Origin: Microcoleus sp. FACHB-1515
Lineage (GTDB): Bacteria; Cyanobacteriota; Cyanobacteriia; Elainellales; Elainellaceae
Direction: 5' to 3'
Length of the DNA: 64,000 nt
Assembly: GCF_014696105.1 (NCBI RefSeq)
Contig: NZ_JACJPO010000020.1
Span: forward strand, 310,001-374,000
The position numbers and the translations under genes are program-made. A model generated the notes under the pieces. That model saw only the letters and a list, made by a program, of their open reading frames with translations, was not told the origin of the DNA and did not search any database. This document shows positions 56,589 to 64,000 of the stretch, piece by piece. Every line of letters begins with the position of its first letter. Position 1 is the first letter of the stretch.

Positions 56589-58307
56589 TTGCAACCTGTT
56601 GACTTTACGACTTTGACTGCTGCCTGTGCAGAACTGCGCCGCGACTGGCTTCCGGCTCGGCTGGAGCAGGTTTATCAGCGCGATCGCTTCACGCTTTCAC
56701 TTGCTCTCCGCACGCTGCAAAAGCGCGAGTGGCTGACGATTTGCTGGCATCCGCAGGCCGCACGAATTGGCATTGAGGATGCACCGCCGCGATCGCCCGA
56801 CACCTTCACGTTCAGCCAGCAGTTGCGCCATCAGCTTAGCGGGTTAGCGCTGGTGGGAATTGAGTTCATTGCGCCTTGGGAACGAGCGCTCGATCTTCAG
56901 TTCTCGCGGCGTCCGGGCGATCCGGCTCTGTGGCATCTCTATGTTGAGGTGATGGGCAAGTACAGCAACGTGATTCTCACCACTGCCGATCGCCAAGTTG
57001 TCACGGTCGCGCATCAGGTGAGCGCTCAACAGTCCAGCGTCCGCCCGATTCAAACCGGACAGCCGTATGAATTTCCGCCGAGTTTGAACGATCCGATTCC
57101 GAGTTTGGCTGAATCGATCGATCGATGGCGCGATCGCGTCGGCCTGATCCCCGCACCACTGAAGCGCAATTTGCTCCGCACCTATCGCGGCCTCAGTTCT
57201 GCCCTCGTCTTGTCGATGATTGAGGCGGCGGGACTAGAGGGCGATCGCACGACGGACACGCTGAGCGAATCAGAGTGGAAAAGTTTGTTCGATCGCTGGC
57301 AGGAATGGCTGAGCGCGATCGAGCAGCAACAGTTCGATCCGGCTTGGCGCGAATCGGGCTACACGGTTCTAGGCTGGGGTGCGGTGCGTCCGGCCAAATC
57401 CGTGCAGCAGCTTTTGAACGACTACTACAGCGAGCAACTGCGCCAGCAAGAATTTGTGCAGCTAAAGCAGCAGTTGACTCAAAAACTGGCGAATCTGTTG
57501 AAAAAATTGTACGTCAAGGCAGCGGATTTTCGATCGCGCCTCACCCAGTCCGACAACGCCGAATCGTTTCGCGAACAAGCCGATTTGCTGATGGCCTATC
57601 TGCACGAATGGCAACCGGGAATGAAGTCGATCGACCTCCCCGATTTCACGACGGGTGAACAGATAACGATTCCCTTAAATCCTGAGAAAAATGCGGTTTT
57701 GAACGCGCAGGCGCTTTACAAACGCCATCAGAAATTGAAGCGATCGAGAGCGGCGATCGATCCACTTTTAGCCGAAGTTCAAACGGAAATTGACTATCTT
57801 GAACAGGTCGAAGATGCCGTTCGGCAAGCTTCCGAAACGAGCCAAGAAGATTTGCAGGCGTTGCAGGAAATTCGATCGGAACTGATCGCGCAGGGCTACA
57901 TGGAAGACCCCGATCAAAGACTGCGTGAAACAAACGAATCAACTGATTTTCGTCATTACAAAACGCCAAGCGGATTTGAAGTTTGGGTCGGGCGAAACAA
58001 CGGGCAGAACGATCGCCTGACTCGCATCGCTAGCGATTACGACTTGTGGTTCCACACACAGGAAATTCCCGGTAGTCATGTGCTTTTGCGGCTATCTGCG
58101 GGAGATGCGCCGGACGAGACGGATTTGCAGTATGTGGCGAATGTGGCGGCGTATTTTAGTCGAGCACGGCAGAGCGATCGCGCCCCAGTTGTCTACACGG
58201 AGCCGAGGAATGTGTATAAACCGAAAGGCGCAAAACCGGGGATGGTTATCTATAAACAAGAGCGGATTTTGTGGGGAGAGCCGCAACAGTTTAATCCGGC
58301 GACTTAG
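56589..58307 (+). CDS. Rqc2/NFACT-family ribosome quality-control protein
   Basis: 572 residues from TTG (MQPVDFTTLTAACAELRRDWLPARLEQ). NFACT-N at 1-~240, coiled coil at ~290-430, and NFACT-R with DFRHYKTPSGFEVWVGRNNGQNDRLT at ~455. RqcH homologs add Ala tails to stalled nascent chains. In cyanobacteria such proteins are often annotated fibronectin-binding. Overlaps the opposite SDR gene by 17 bases at the end. Confidence 0.92.
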   Translation: MQPVDFTTLTAACAELRRDWLPARLEQVYQRDRFTLSLALRTLQKREWLTICWHPQAARIGIEDAPPRSPDTFTFSQQLRHQLSGLALVGIEFIAPWERALDLQFSRRPGDPALWHLYVEVMGKYSNVILTTADRQVVTVAHQVSAQQSSVRPIQTGQPYEFPPSLNDPIPSLAESIDRWRDRVGLIPAPLKRNLLRTYRGLSSALVLSMIEAAGLEGDRTTDTLSESEWKSLFDRWQEWLSAIEQQQFDPAWRESGYTVLGWGAVRPAKSVQQLLNDYYSEQLRQQEFVQLKQQLTQKLANLLKKLYVKAADFRSRLTQSDNAESFREQADLLMAYLHEWQPGMKSIDLPDFTTGEQITIPLNPEKNAVLNAQALYKRHQKLKRSRAAIDPLLAEVQTEIDYLEQVEDAVRQASETSQEDLQALQEIRSELIAQGYMEDPDQRLRETNESTDFRHYKTPSGFEVWVGRNNGQNDRLTRIASDYDLWFHTQEIPGSHVLLRLSAGDAPDETDLQYVANVAAYFSRARQSDRAPVVYTEPRNVYKPKGAKPGMVIYKQERILWGEPQQFNPAT

Positions 58308-59088
58308 GCTGCGGACGCAACAATTTGCCGATCATGCTAGACAGCCATTCTCGCGGCAGCAGGCGGTAGCTACTGGCGAATAGCTGATTGTAAATTTGTC
58401 CGGGAACGACGATCGCCTGTCCTTTTTCCAAAGCATCTAGCGCTTGAGTCACGACCGTTTTCTTATCAGTTGCAGCACGAGCGGCTACGTTCGCCAAGTT
58501 AGGCGGAAAGTCAGCTTCGTCAAAGAAATTTGTTTCGGTTGGTCCCGGACAAAGCGCTAAAATTCGCACCCCAAATTCGCGATTTTCCTCGATCAAAGCT
58601 TCGGTGAAACTGAGGACAAATGCTTTTGTTGCTGCATATACGGCGAGGTAGGGCATTCCTTGAAAAGCGGCAGTCGAGGCGAGGTTGATGATGCTGCCCG
58701 ATCGCCGCGATCGCATCTCCTGCAAATACTGATGCGTCAGATCCACTGTTGCCGAAACATTAAGCTGCACCATATCGAGTTGACGCTGGCGATCGATGTC
58801 TGCAAACGCGCCATATTCGCCAAATCCGGCATTATTCACCAGCAAATCAACGGTTAAACCCAATTCTCTGACGCGATTAAAAACGATCGTAGCGGCATTC
58901 GGCGCGGTGAGATCTTGGACGATCGTTTCTACCTGCACCTGATGTTGAGTTCGCAGTTGCTCGGCTAGCTGATCGAGCTTGTCTTGCGATCGAGCTACAA
59001 GAATCAGATTCGTCGATCGCGCTGCTAAAGTTTGTGCAAAGGTTGCACCAATTCCCATTGATGCGCCAGTAATCAAAGCGGTCTTCAT
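58291..59088 (-). CDS. Short-chain dehydrogenase/reductase
   Basis: 265 residues. NAD(P)-binding TGASMGIGATF, NNAGFG, catalytic Ser in INLASTAAF, and YAATKAFV with the Tyr-x3-Lys pair. A classical SDR; substrate unknown. It follows the YlxR gene by two bases and may be co-transcribed. Confidence 0.9.
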   Translation of the reverse strand: MKTALITGASMGIGATFAQTLAARSTNLILVARSQDKLDQLAEQLRTQHQVQVETIVQDLTAPNAATIVFNRVRELGLTVDLLVNNAGFGEYGAFADIDRQRQLDMVQLNVSATVDLTHQYLQEMRSRRSGSIINLASTAAFQGMPYLAVYAATKAFVLSFTEALIEENREFGVRILALCPGPTETNFFDEADFPPNLANVAARAATDKKTVVTQALDALEKGQAIVVPGQIYNQLFASSYRLLPREWLSSMIGKLLRPQPKSPD

Positions 59089-59090
59089 TG

Positions 59091-59342
59091 TTATTTTTGT
59101 GAGAGTCGATCGCTTAAAGCCTGATACAAGCTGTTATCAACCTGAGCCTTTAGAGCGCGACCGAGACGATTTTTCTTTTGGGCAGCTTGCAAACATTGGG
59201 CTGTCGGACAAAGATAGGCCGATCGCCCCATACCTTCATCGAGTCGCACCGTTCCCGAAGGATGCTCGCGCACAACTCGCCAAAATTCCGACTTGGAGGC
59301 GAGCTTGCGACAACTGACACAGCGGCGATCGTTGATCGGCAT
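59091..59342 (-). CDS. ylxR: YlxR (DUF448) family protein
   Basis: 83 residues with MPINDRRCVSCRKLASKSEFWRVVR and GRSAYLCPTAQCLQAA, the conserved YlxR blocks. Probable nucleic-acid-binding regulator. Usually sits between nusA and infB; here it is in a cluster with an SDR and a Hlip, an unusual context. Confidence 0.9.
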   Translation of the reverse strand: MPINDRRCVSCRKLASKSEFWRVVREHPSGTVRLDEGMGRSAYLCPTAQCLQAAQKKNRLGRALKAQVDNSLYQALSDRLSQK

Positions 59343-59360
59343 AGGGCAATCAAAACGCAG

Positions 59361-59531
59361 TTAGTAGAGGCCAAGCCACTCTAGCAAACCTTGACCTGTG
59401 AAGTATTCGATCAGCAGCGTGGCAACAAATCCGATCATCGCAGCGCGACCGTTGAGACGTTCGGCATAGTCGTTGAAACCAAACTTCGGCTCTTGCAGTT
59501 TTGGGGTAACGGTAGGTTGAGATTGCGTCAT
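59361..59531 (-). CDS. hli: High-light-inducible protein (Hlip/SCP)
   Basis: 56 residues from the ATG at 59531 (MTQSQPTVTPKL). Chlorophyll-binding helix: NDYAERLNGRAAMIGFVATLLIEYFTGQG, the ExxNGRxAMIGF motif of Hlips. One membrane helix. Photoprotective chlorophyll/carotenoid binding, induced by high light or stress. Followed by YlxR at 18 bases. Confidence 0.95.
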   Translation of the reverse strand: MTQSQPTVTPKLQEPKFGFNDYAERLNGRAAMIGFVATLLIEYFTGQGLLEWLGLY

Positions 59532-60052
59532 GGCTTTTTTACAAATCTTCATTTATTGTAGGAGCGATCGCGCAGCACTGCCGAAACGGATTCGTGCAAC
59601 GCTGCCGGAACGGATTCGCGCTTGCGATCGCCTAGGCCGTGAAAAACCCGCTTGATCCTCCCCACCCCATAACAAGGAGGGAGTCATCCTCAAAGTCCCC
59701 CTTATCAAAGGGGATTTAGGGGATCGATCGCATACCCTGCACTTCCGCTAGCGCTTTGAAAACATCTCCTAGCCTCCACTGGCTCGAGAAATCAAAACAG
59801 GACGGCGGCAAAAGCCGTGCAATCAATTTCCGGCTGAAAGCGCAAACCCATTCAAATAGGTTAGGGTGACAGGCTAAGTCTGTTGAAACGGACTGGAGCT
59901 TTGAGCCAGAAAATTGAGTTCCTGGTGATAGGCGTAAGCGATCGAATCTGTTTCGCGAAGGTCGATCGCCCCTTAAGAAACATCCCGACTGGAACCGAAA
60001 CCGCGAGAATGCTAGTCTAGCTGCGAAATAGCAACACTCCCCATCGCTCCCC
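59532..60052. other. Intergenic region stacked with repeats
   Basis: A 521-base gap between divergent genes. It contains two tandem ~22-base ctgccg(a/g)aacggattcg units (59577-59620), a CCCCCTTATCAAAGGGGATTTAGGGG block (59694-59719) of a kind common between cyanobacterial genes, and the second 126-base structured repeat. No gene seen. Confidence 0.65.
59813..59938. repeat. 126-bp structured dispersed repeat, copy B
   Basis: Partner of 22123-22248. The middle helix AGTCTGTT/AACGGACT pairs better than copy A (one G-T wobble), while the first and third helices have mismatches. The overall length is the same. Confidence 0.85.
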
Positions 60053-60964
60053 ATGAACACACGCCACTCCGGGCACTGGCTCAAAACCATTCGCCCCTTC
60101 ACCCGCTATCTCTGGTCGCACAAAATTTTAGTTACCCTGGTGCTGGGATCGATCGCCCTCCTCACCTGGCTCACAACGCCCGCCCAAGCCTTCCAAGTCC
60201 AAGTTTCCCCAACCAATCCGCAGCTTGGCGACACAATTTCCGTCATTGTTCCCGCCGAAGGCAACGCTGCACCAACCGTGACGTTGGGCGATCGCTCCTA
60301 CCCGTCCTATCCAATTTCAGGCAATCGCTTCCGTGCCTTTGTGCCGACCAGCCCGCTCGATCGCCCCGGACGATTGAATTTGCGCGTGAATCGAGGTGGC
60401 GAGACACAAGCGATCGCCTTGAACCTGCGTGGACGCTCCTTTCCCACTCAGCGGATTACCGTGCGCGGCGGCGGCTCAGACGGAACTGATTTTGAGATGA
60501 ATCGCGTTGCTCAGTTTCGCGAAGTGCGATCGCCACAAAAGCTTTGGAGTGGCGCAATGCAGCGCCCCAATCGCGGTGAAGTCAGCTCAGTTTATGGGGT
60601 TCGTCGCTATTACAACGGCGTATTTGCCGAAAACTACTATCACCGAGGCGTTGATTATGCAGGCGGCAGCGGATCGCCAATCATTGCTCCAGCCGCAGGT
60701 CGCGTCGTGCTGGTCGGTCGTGTTGCGGATGGCTTTCGACTGCACGGCAACACGATCGGCATCGATCACGGGCAAGGGGTGAGCAGCATTTTCATTCACC
60801 TCAGCCGCATCGACGTGCAAGAAGGCGACAGCGTGCAGGCCGGACAGACGATCGGCACGTTGGGTGCTACAGGTTCCGCCACAGGTCCAAACCTACATTG
60901 GGGGCTGTACGTGAACGGCGTTGCAGTTGATCCGGTTCCCTGGCGCAATCAGGGATTTGAGTAA
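60053..60964 (+). CDS. M23 (LytM/lysostaphin-like) peptidase-family protein
   Basis: 303 residues. A cytosolic basic N-terminus then one signal/anchor helix (VTLVLGSIALLTWLT) with A-x-A (TPAQAF) cleavage. A beta-rich region precedes the M23 domain: Zn ligands HRGVD (His, Asp), IHLSRI (His) and LHWG (His) are present, but the HxH first His is Asn (GPNLHWG), so activity may be low or lost. It likely binds or trims periplasmic peptidoglycan. Single gene. Confidence 0.9.
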   Translation: MNTRHSGHWLKTIRPFTRYLWSHKILVTLVLGSIALLTWLTTPAQAFQVQVSPTNPQLGDTISVIVPAEGNAAPTVTLGDRSYPSYPISGNRFRAFVPTSPLDRPGRLNLRVNRGGETQAIALNLRGRSFPTQRITVRGGGSDGTDFEMNRVAQFREVRSPQKLWSGAMQRPNRGEVSSVYGVRRYYNGVFAENYYHRGVDYAGGSGSPIIAPAAGRVVLVGRVADGFRLHGNTIGIDHGQGVSSIFIHLSRIDVQEGDSVQAGQTIGTLGATGSATGPNLHWGLYVNGVAVDPVPWRNQGFE

Positions 60965-61076
60965 ACTGCCGTTTCTCGATGGATCTACTCAGATCGTTAG
61001 AGGCATAACCTGTCGGCAGCAGCGTATTCTATAGGCAAACTATGTTAAGAAAGTTTGAAGAAGCGCTGCCGTGTCT

Positions 61077-62456
61077 ATGTCAAATGCGATCGCCCGGATA
61101 CGCTTTTACCGCCAACAATCGATCGCTGGGAGCCTCCTTACGATCGGCCTTTTGCTGGGCGGCTGCAATTTGATTCCTGCCGGAGAAGCCCAAACTCAAC
61201 CGCCTGGGCAAAGTCAGCAACCCCCCGCTGTCGATGCCCAAGTTGCTCAAACAGGCCGCGTTGAGAACGACCCGGAATACACGGGCACAACGCGCCCTTA
61301 CCGCGAAGTGTCGCTGCGATCGCAAGTCACAGGTCAACTGGTGAATCTCACGGTTGACACAGGTGATTCAGTGCAGCAGGGACAAACGATCGGTCAGCTT
61401 GACGGCGAAACGCTCAGAGCCGCCGTCCTGGAAGCCGAAGCAGAAGTGGCCGCCCGCGAATCGGAAGTTGCCAGCGCTCAAGCGGAAGTCAACAACGCCG
61501 TTACGCAAGTCAATCAGGCACAGCTTGAACTGGCACAGGCGCGATCGGATGCCGATCGACTAGGTCAGCTTTTTCGCAGCGGCGCGATTCCCGAACAGCA
61601 ATACGAAACGAGCTTAACGGCAGTGGGAACGGCGCAGCAGGCGGTGCGATCGGCTCAGGCAACGGTGCGGACGCGCCAGCAGGCCGTCGCCGCCGCGCAG
61701 CGTCGGGTGCAAGCGCAGCAAGCGGCAGTGGCGCAGTTGCAAAAGCAGCAGTCTTTCGCCGTGCTGACTTCTCCTGTCACAGGTTTGGTGCTGGAGCGCG
61801 TCACAGAACCGGGAAATTTGGCGCAGGTCGGCAGCGAAATCTTGAGGCTGGGTGATTTTAGCCAGGTGAAAATCGTGGTGCAGGTGTCAGAACTAGAGCT
61901 TGCCAACATTCGCCCGAATCAAACGGTGCAAGTGCGGCTCGATGCATTTGGCGATCGCACGTTCACCGGACGAGTCACCCGCATCTCGCCCGCCGCCGAT
62001 CCCCAAGCTCGCCTGATCCCCGTTGAAGTGACGATCCCGAATGTCGATCGCCGCATCGGAAGCGGATTGCTGGCTCGTGTCCAGTTCACTCAGCCAGAAG
62101 CCGATCGCGTAGTGATTCCGGAATCGGCACTGCAAGATTCCGGGGAGCGATCGAGCGAAGCGCCATCCGGTGAATCGTCTGCGGCTGCTCCATCTGCCGA
62201 TCAGTCAGCCAGCCAGTCAGCCAACAGCCAGCCAGATAGCCAGCCGACCGAGGGCAAAATTTTTGTGGTCAATGGCAGCGGCGAATCGGCCACTGTCAGC
62301 GAACGAACGGTGAGACTGGGCGATCGCGCGGATGGTCAGGTAGAAGTAATTTCTGGCCTGAGATCCGGAGAATCGATCGTGATTCGCAGCAGCGGTGAGC
62401 TAGAAGACGGCGCAACCGTGAGACTCAGCATAATCTCAGAAACTCCTAATTCCTAA
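61077..62456 (+). CDS. RND efflux periplasmic adaptor (lipoprotein)
   Basis: 459 residues from ATG at 61077 (a GTG at 61071 also in frame). Lipobox LLLGGC near residue 29. Lipoyl halves [24 protein letters not shown] and [12 protein letters not shown], a long Ala/Gln coiled coil between them, and a beta-barrel. A Ser/Gln-rich insertion with repeated [13 protein letters not shown] near residue 380 is a low-complexity linker. Starts an operon with the RND permease (gap 4 bases). Confidence 0.9.
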   Translation: MSNAIARIRFYRQQSIAGSLLTIGLLLGGCNLIPAGEAQTQPPGQSQQPPAVDAQVAQTGRVENDPEYTGTTRPYREVSLRSQVTGQLVNLTVDTGDSVQQGQTIGQLDGETLRAAVLEAEAEVAARESEVASAQAEVNNAVTQVNQAQLELAQARSDADRLGQLFRSGAIPEQQYETSLTAVGTAQQAVRSAQATVRTRQQAVAAAQRRVQAQQAAVAQLQKQQSFAVLTSPVTGLVLERVTEPGNLAQVGSEILRLGDFSQVKIVVQVSELELANIRPNQTVQVRLDAFGDRTFTGRVTRISPAADPQARLIPVEVTIPNVDRRIGSGLLARVQFTQPEADRVVIPESALQDSGERSSEAPSGESSAAAPSADQSASQSANSQPDSQPTEGKIFVVNGSGESATVSERTVRLGDRADGQVEVISGLRSGESIVIRSSGELEDGATVRLSIISETPNS

Positions 62457-62460
62457 CCGA

Positions 62461-64000
62461 TGGCGAATTCTTCTGGTTTCAGCATCAGCGCCCTTTCCAT
62501 TCGGCGGCACATCGGCACGCTGATGTTGACGTTAGCCGTGATCGTCTTGGGCGTGTTCTTCATCACGACGCTTCAGGTCGATTTGCTGCCTTCCATCACC
62601 TATCCGCGCATCGGCGTTCGCGTCAATGCGCCTGGAATTTCGCCGGAGGTTGCCGTTGATGAGGTGACGCGCCCTTTAGAAGAAGCGCTTTCTGCAACGG
62701 AAGGCGTCGTGCAGGTGTATTCGCAAACTCGCGAAGGCCAGGTGAGTCTCGACTTGTTCTTTCAGCCTGGAGGCAATATCGATCAGGCGCTGAACGACGC
62801 GACGGCAGCATTCAACCGCGCCAGAGCAAATCTGCCAGACACGATCGAAGAACCGCGCCTGTTCAAAGTTGATCCCTCCCAGCTTCCGGTCTACGAATTT
62901 GCTTTGACTTCGCCCTCGCTTGAAGCTTCGGATTTGCGCGTGTTTGCCGATGAAGAACTCAGTCGCGAACTGGGTGTGATTTCTGGCGTTGCCTCAGTTG
63001 ATGTGGCGGGCGGCGTCGAGGAAGAAGTCAACGTGACGATCGACCTCGATCGCCTGCAAGCGCTGGGCGTCGGACTGACAGACGTACTCGATCGCTTGAC
63101 GGAAACCAATCAAGACATTTCTGGCGGACGAATTTTGGGTGAAAACTCGGAACCGTTGACGCGGGCGATCGGGCGGTTTCAAGACGCCAACGAAATTGCC
63201 GATGTCTCATTTCTCGTCGGTGAATCTCAGGGTGAATCTCAGAATGCCTCAACCGCTGAGGCGACCGCAACGCCTGATCCCCTGCCACCCCGTCGCGTTT
63301 ACCTACGTGATTTTGCCAAAGTCGTAGACGGAACGCAGCAGCAGCGCATCTTCGTGTCGCTCAACGGTCAGCCTGCGGTCAAGCTTAGCGTTCAGAAGCA
63401 GCCGGACGCGAATACGATCGCCGTTGTCGATGGTGTCAAGCAGCGGATCGAGCAGCTACGCCAGTCGGGACTAATCCCCGAAGATATGCAGCTTTTGCCG
63501 ACGCTCGACGAATCGGTGTTCATCCGCAACGCGATCTCGAACGTAACTTCTTCGGGCTTGATCGGGGCGGGCTTGGCTGCGATCGCCGTTCTTCTGTTTC
63601 TTGGCTCGCTGCGGCAAACCTTCATCATCGTGCTGGCAATTCCTCTGGCAACGCTGGCCGCAATTATTTTGATGGGCTTATTTGGCTTGTCGCTGAACGT
63701 TTTTAGCTTGGGCGGTTTGGCCTTGGGCGTGGGGATCGTGGTGGACAACGCGATTGTGATGCTGGAGACGATCGCAGACGGAGCCGGACTGACACCCGGA
63801 CAAGATTCTCGATCGCGACTGACGCCCCGACAGCTTATCGATCAGTCGATTCGCAGCAGTCAAGAAGTCGAATCGGCCTTGATTGCTTCCACTAGCACAA
63901 ACCTCGTTGCCGTTTTGCCATTTTTGCTGATCGGCGGCTTCATCGCCCTGCTGTTTAACGAACTGATTTTGACGATTACGTTTGCGGTTGCTGCCTCAAT
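62461..64000 (+). CDS. RND (AcrB/CusA-type) efflux permease, 3' truncated by window end
   Basis: At least 513 residues visible, from the ATG at 62461 (MANSSGFSISALSIRRHIGTLM...). Typical RND opening with TM1, then the porter region with LPSITYPRIGVRVNAPGISPEVAVDEVTRPLEEAL, and GGLALGVGIVVDNAIVMLE in the first TM bundle. The frame is open to the right edge. A hydrophobe/amphiphile or metal efflux pump; substrate undetermined. Shares an operon with the adaptor. Confidence 0.93.

Overview
The window is cyanobacterial chromosome. The palindrome GCGATCGC (HIP1) is scattered through most genes and gaps. The window also carries a split ATP synthase operon in cyanobacterial order (atp1-a-c-b'-b-delta-alpha-gamma, with no beta or epsilon), a Hlip, a GUN4 protein, a XisH/XisI pair, a RemA/DUF370 gene upstream of gmk, and cyanobacterial intergenic repeats. 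No phage, transposase, tRNA, rRNA or CRISPR array was seen. The mix would fit a filamentous, Leptolyngbya-like cyanobacterium, but genus cannot be fixed from the sequence alone.

Layout. 0-2.2 kb: end of a gluconate kinase and a metallophosphoesterase. 2.6-8 kb: a type I secretion operon made of a parvulin-like isomerase, a cNMP-fold/C39-like ABC exporter whose protease site is degenerate, and an HlyD adaptor. 8.1-12.5 kb: a WGxxGxxG surface-type protein, YebC, TenA, a DUF1643 protein and a lone GroEL under a CIRCE operator. 12.6-18.5 kb: the ATP synthase operon. 18.6-25.3 kb: methyltransferase, GUN4, an MFS exporter, a 126-bp structured repeat, a secreted proline-rich protein, NAD(P)HX repair enzyme and an apparently exported pterin dehydratase.

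25.3-30.8 kb is the accessory region. It holds two ribbon-helix-helix-like small proteins around a DUF29 gene, XisH/XisI, and then an AT-richer, HIP1-free pair: a 176-aa protein of unknown function and an 899-aa SNF2 helicase whose C-terminus resembles tails found on cyanobacterial conflict-system proteins. This pair is the best candidate for an undescribed (possibly defence) system. 30.8-38.9 kb: acs, a YgiT/DUF4258 toxin-antitoxin-like cluster, an AtzG/AtzE-type amidase pair, leuA, a NYN-domain protein and a mercaptopyruvate-type sulfurtransferase.

39.5-50 kb: an HD-GYP response regulator and a REC-GGDEF diguanylate cyclase (opposing c-di-GMP functions 5 kb apart), a WecG-type glycosyltransferase, rsmD-hisH, DoxX, a Cys-tailed unknown, a hydrolase and a GH13 glucan enzyme. 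50.3-56.3 kb: a WcaI-type glycosyltransferase, a DUF4350-MoxR-DUF58 operon, and gmk preceded by a RemA gene in which two DUF370 domains are fused. 56.6-64 kb: an Rqc2/NFACT protein, an SDR-YlxR-Hlip cluster, a second copy of the 126-bp repeat, an M23 peptidase-like protein, and the start of an RND efflux operon that runs off the right edge.
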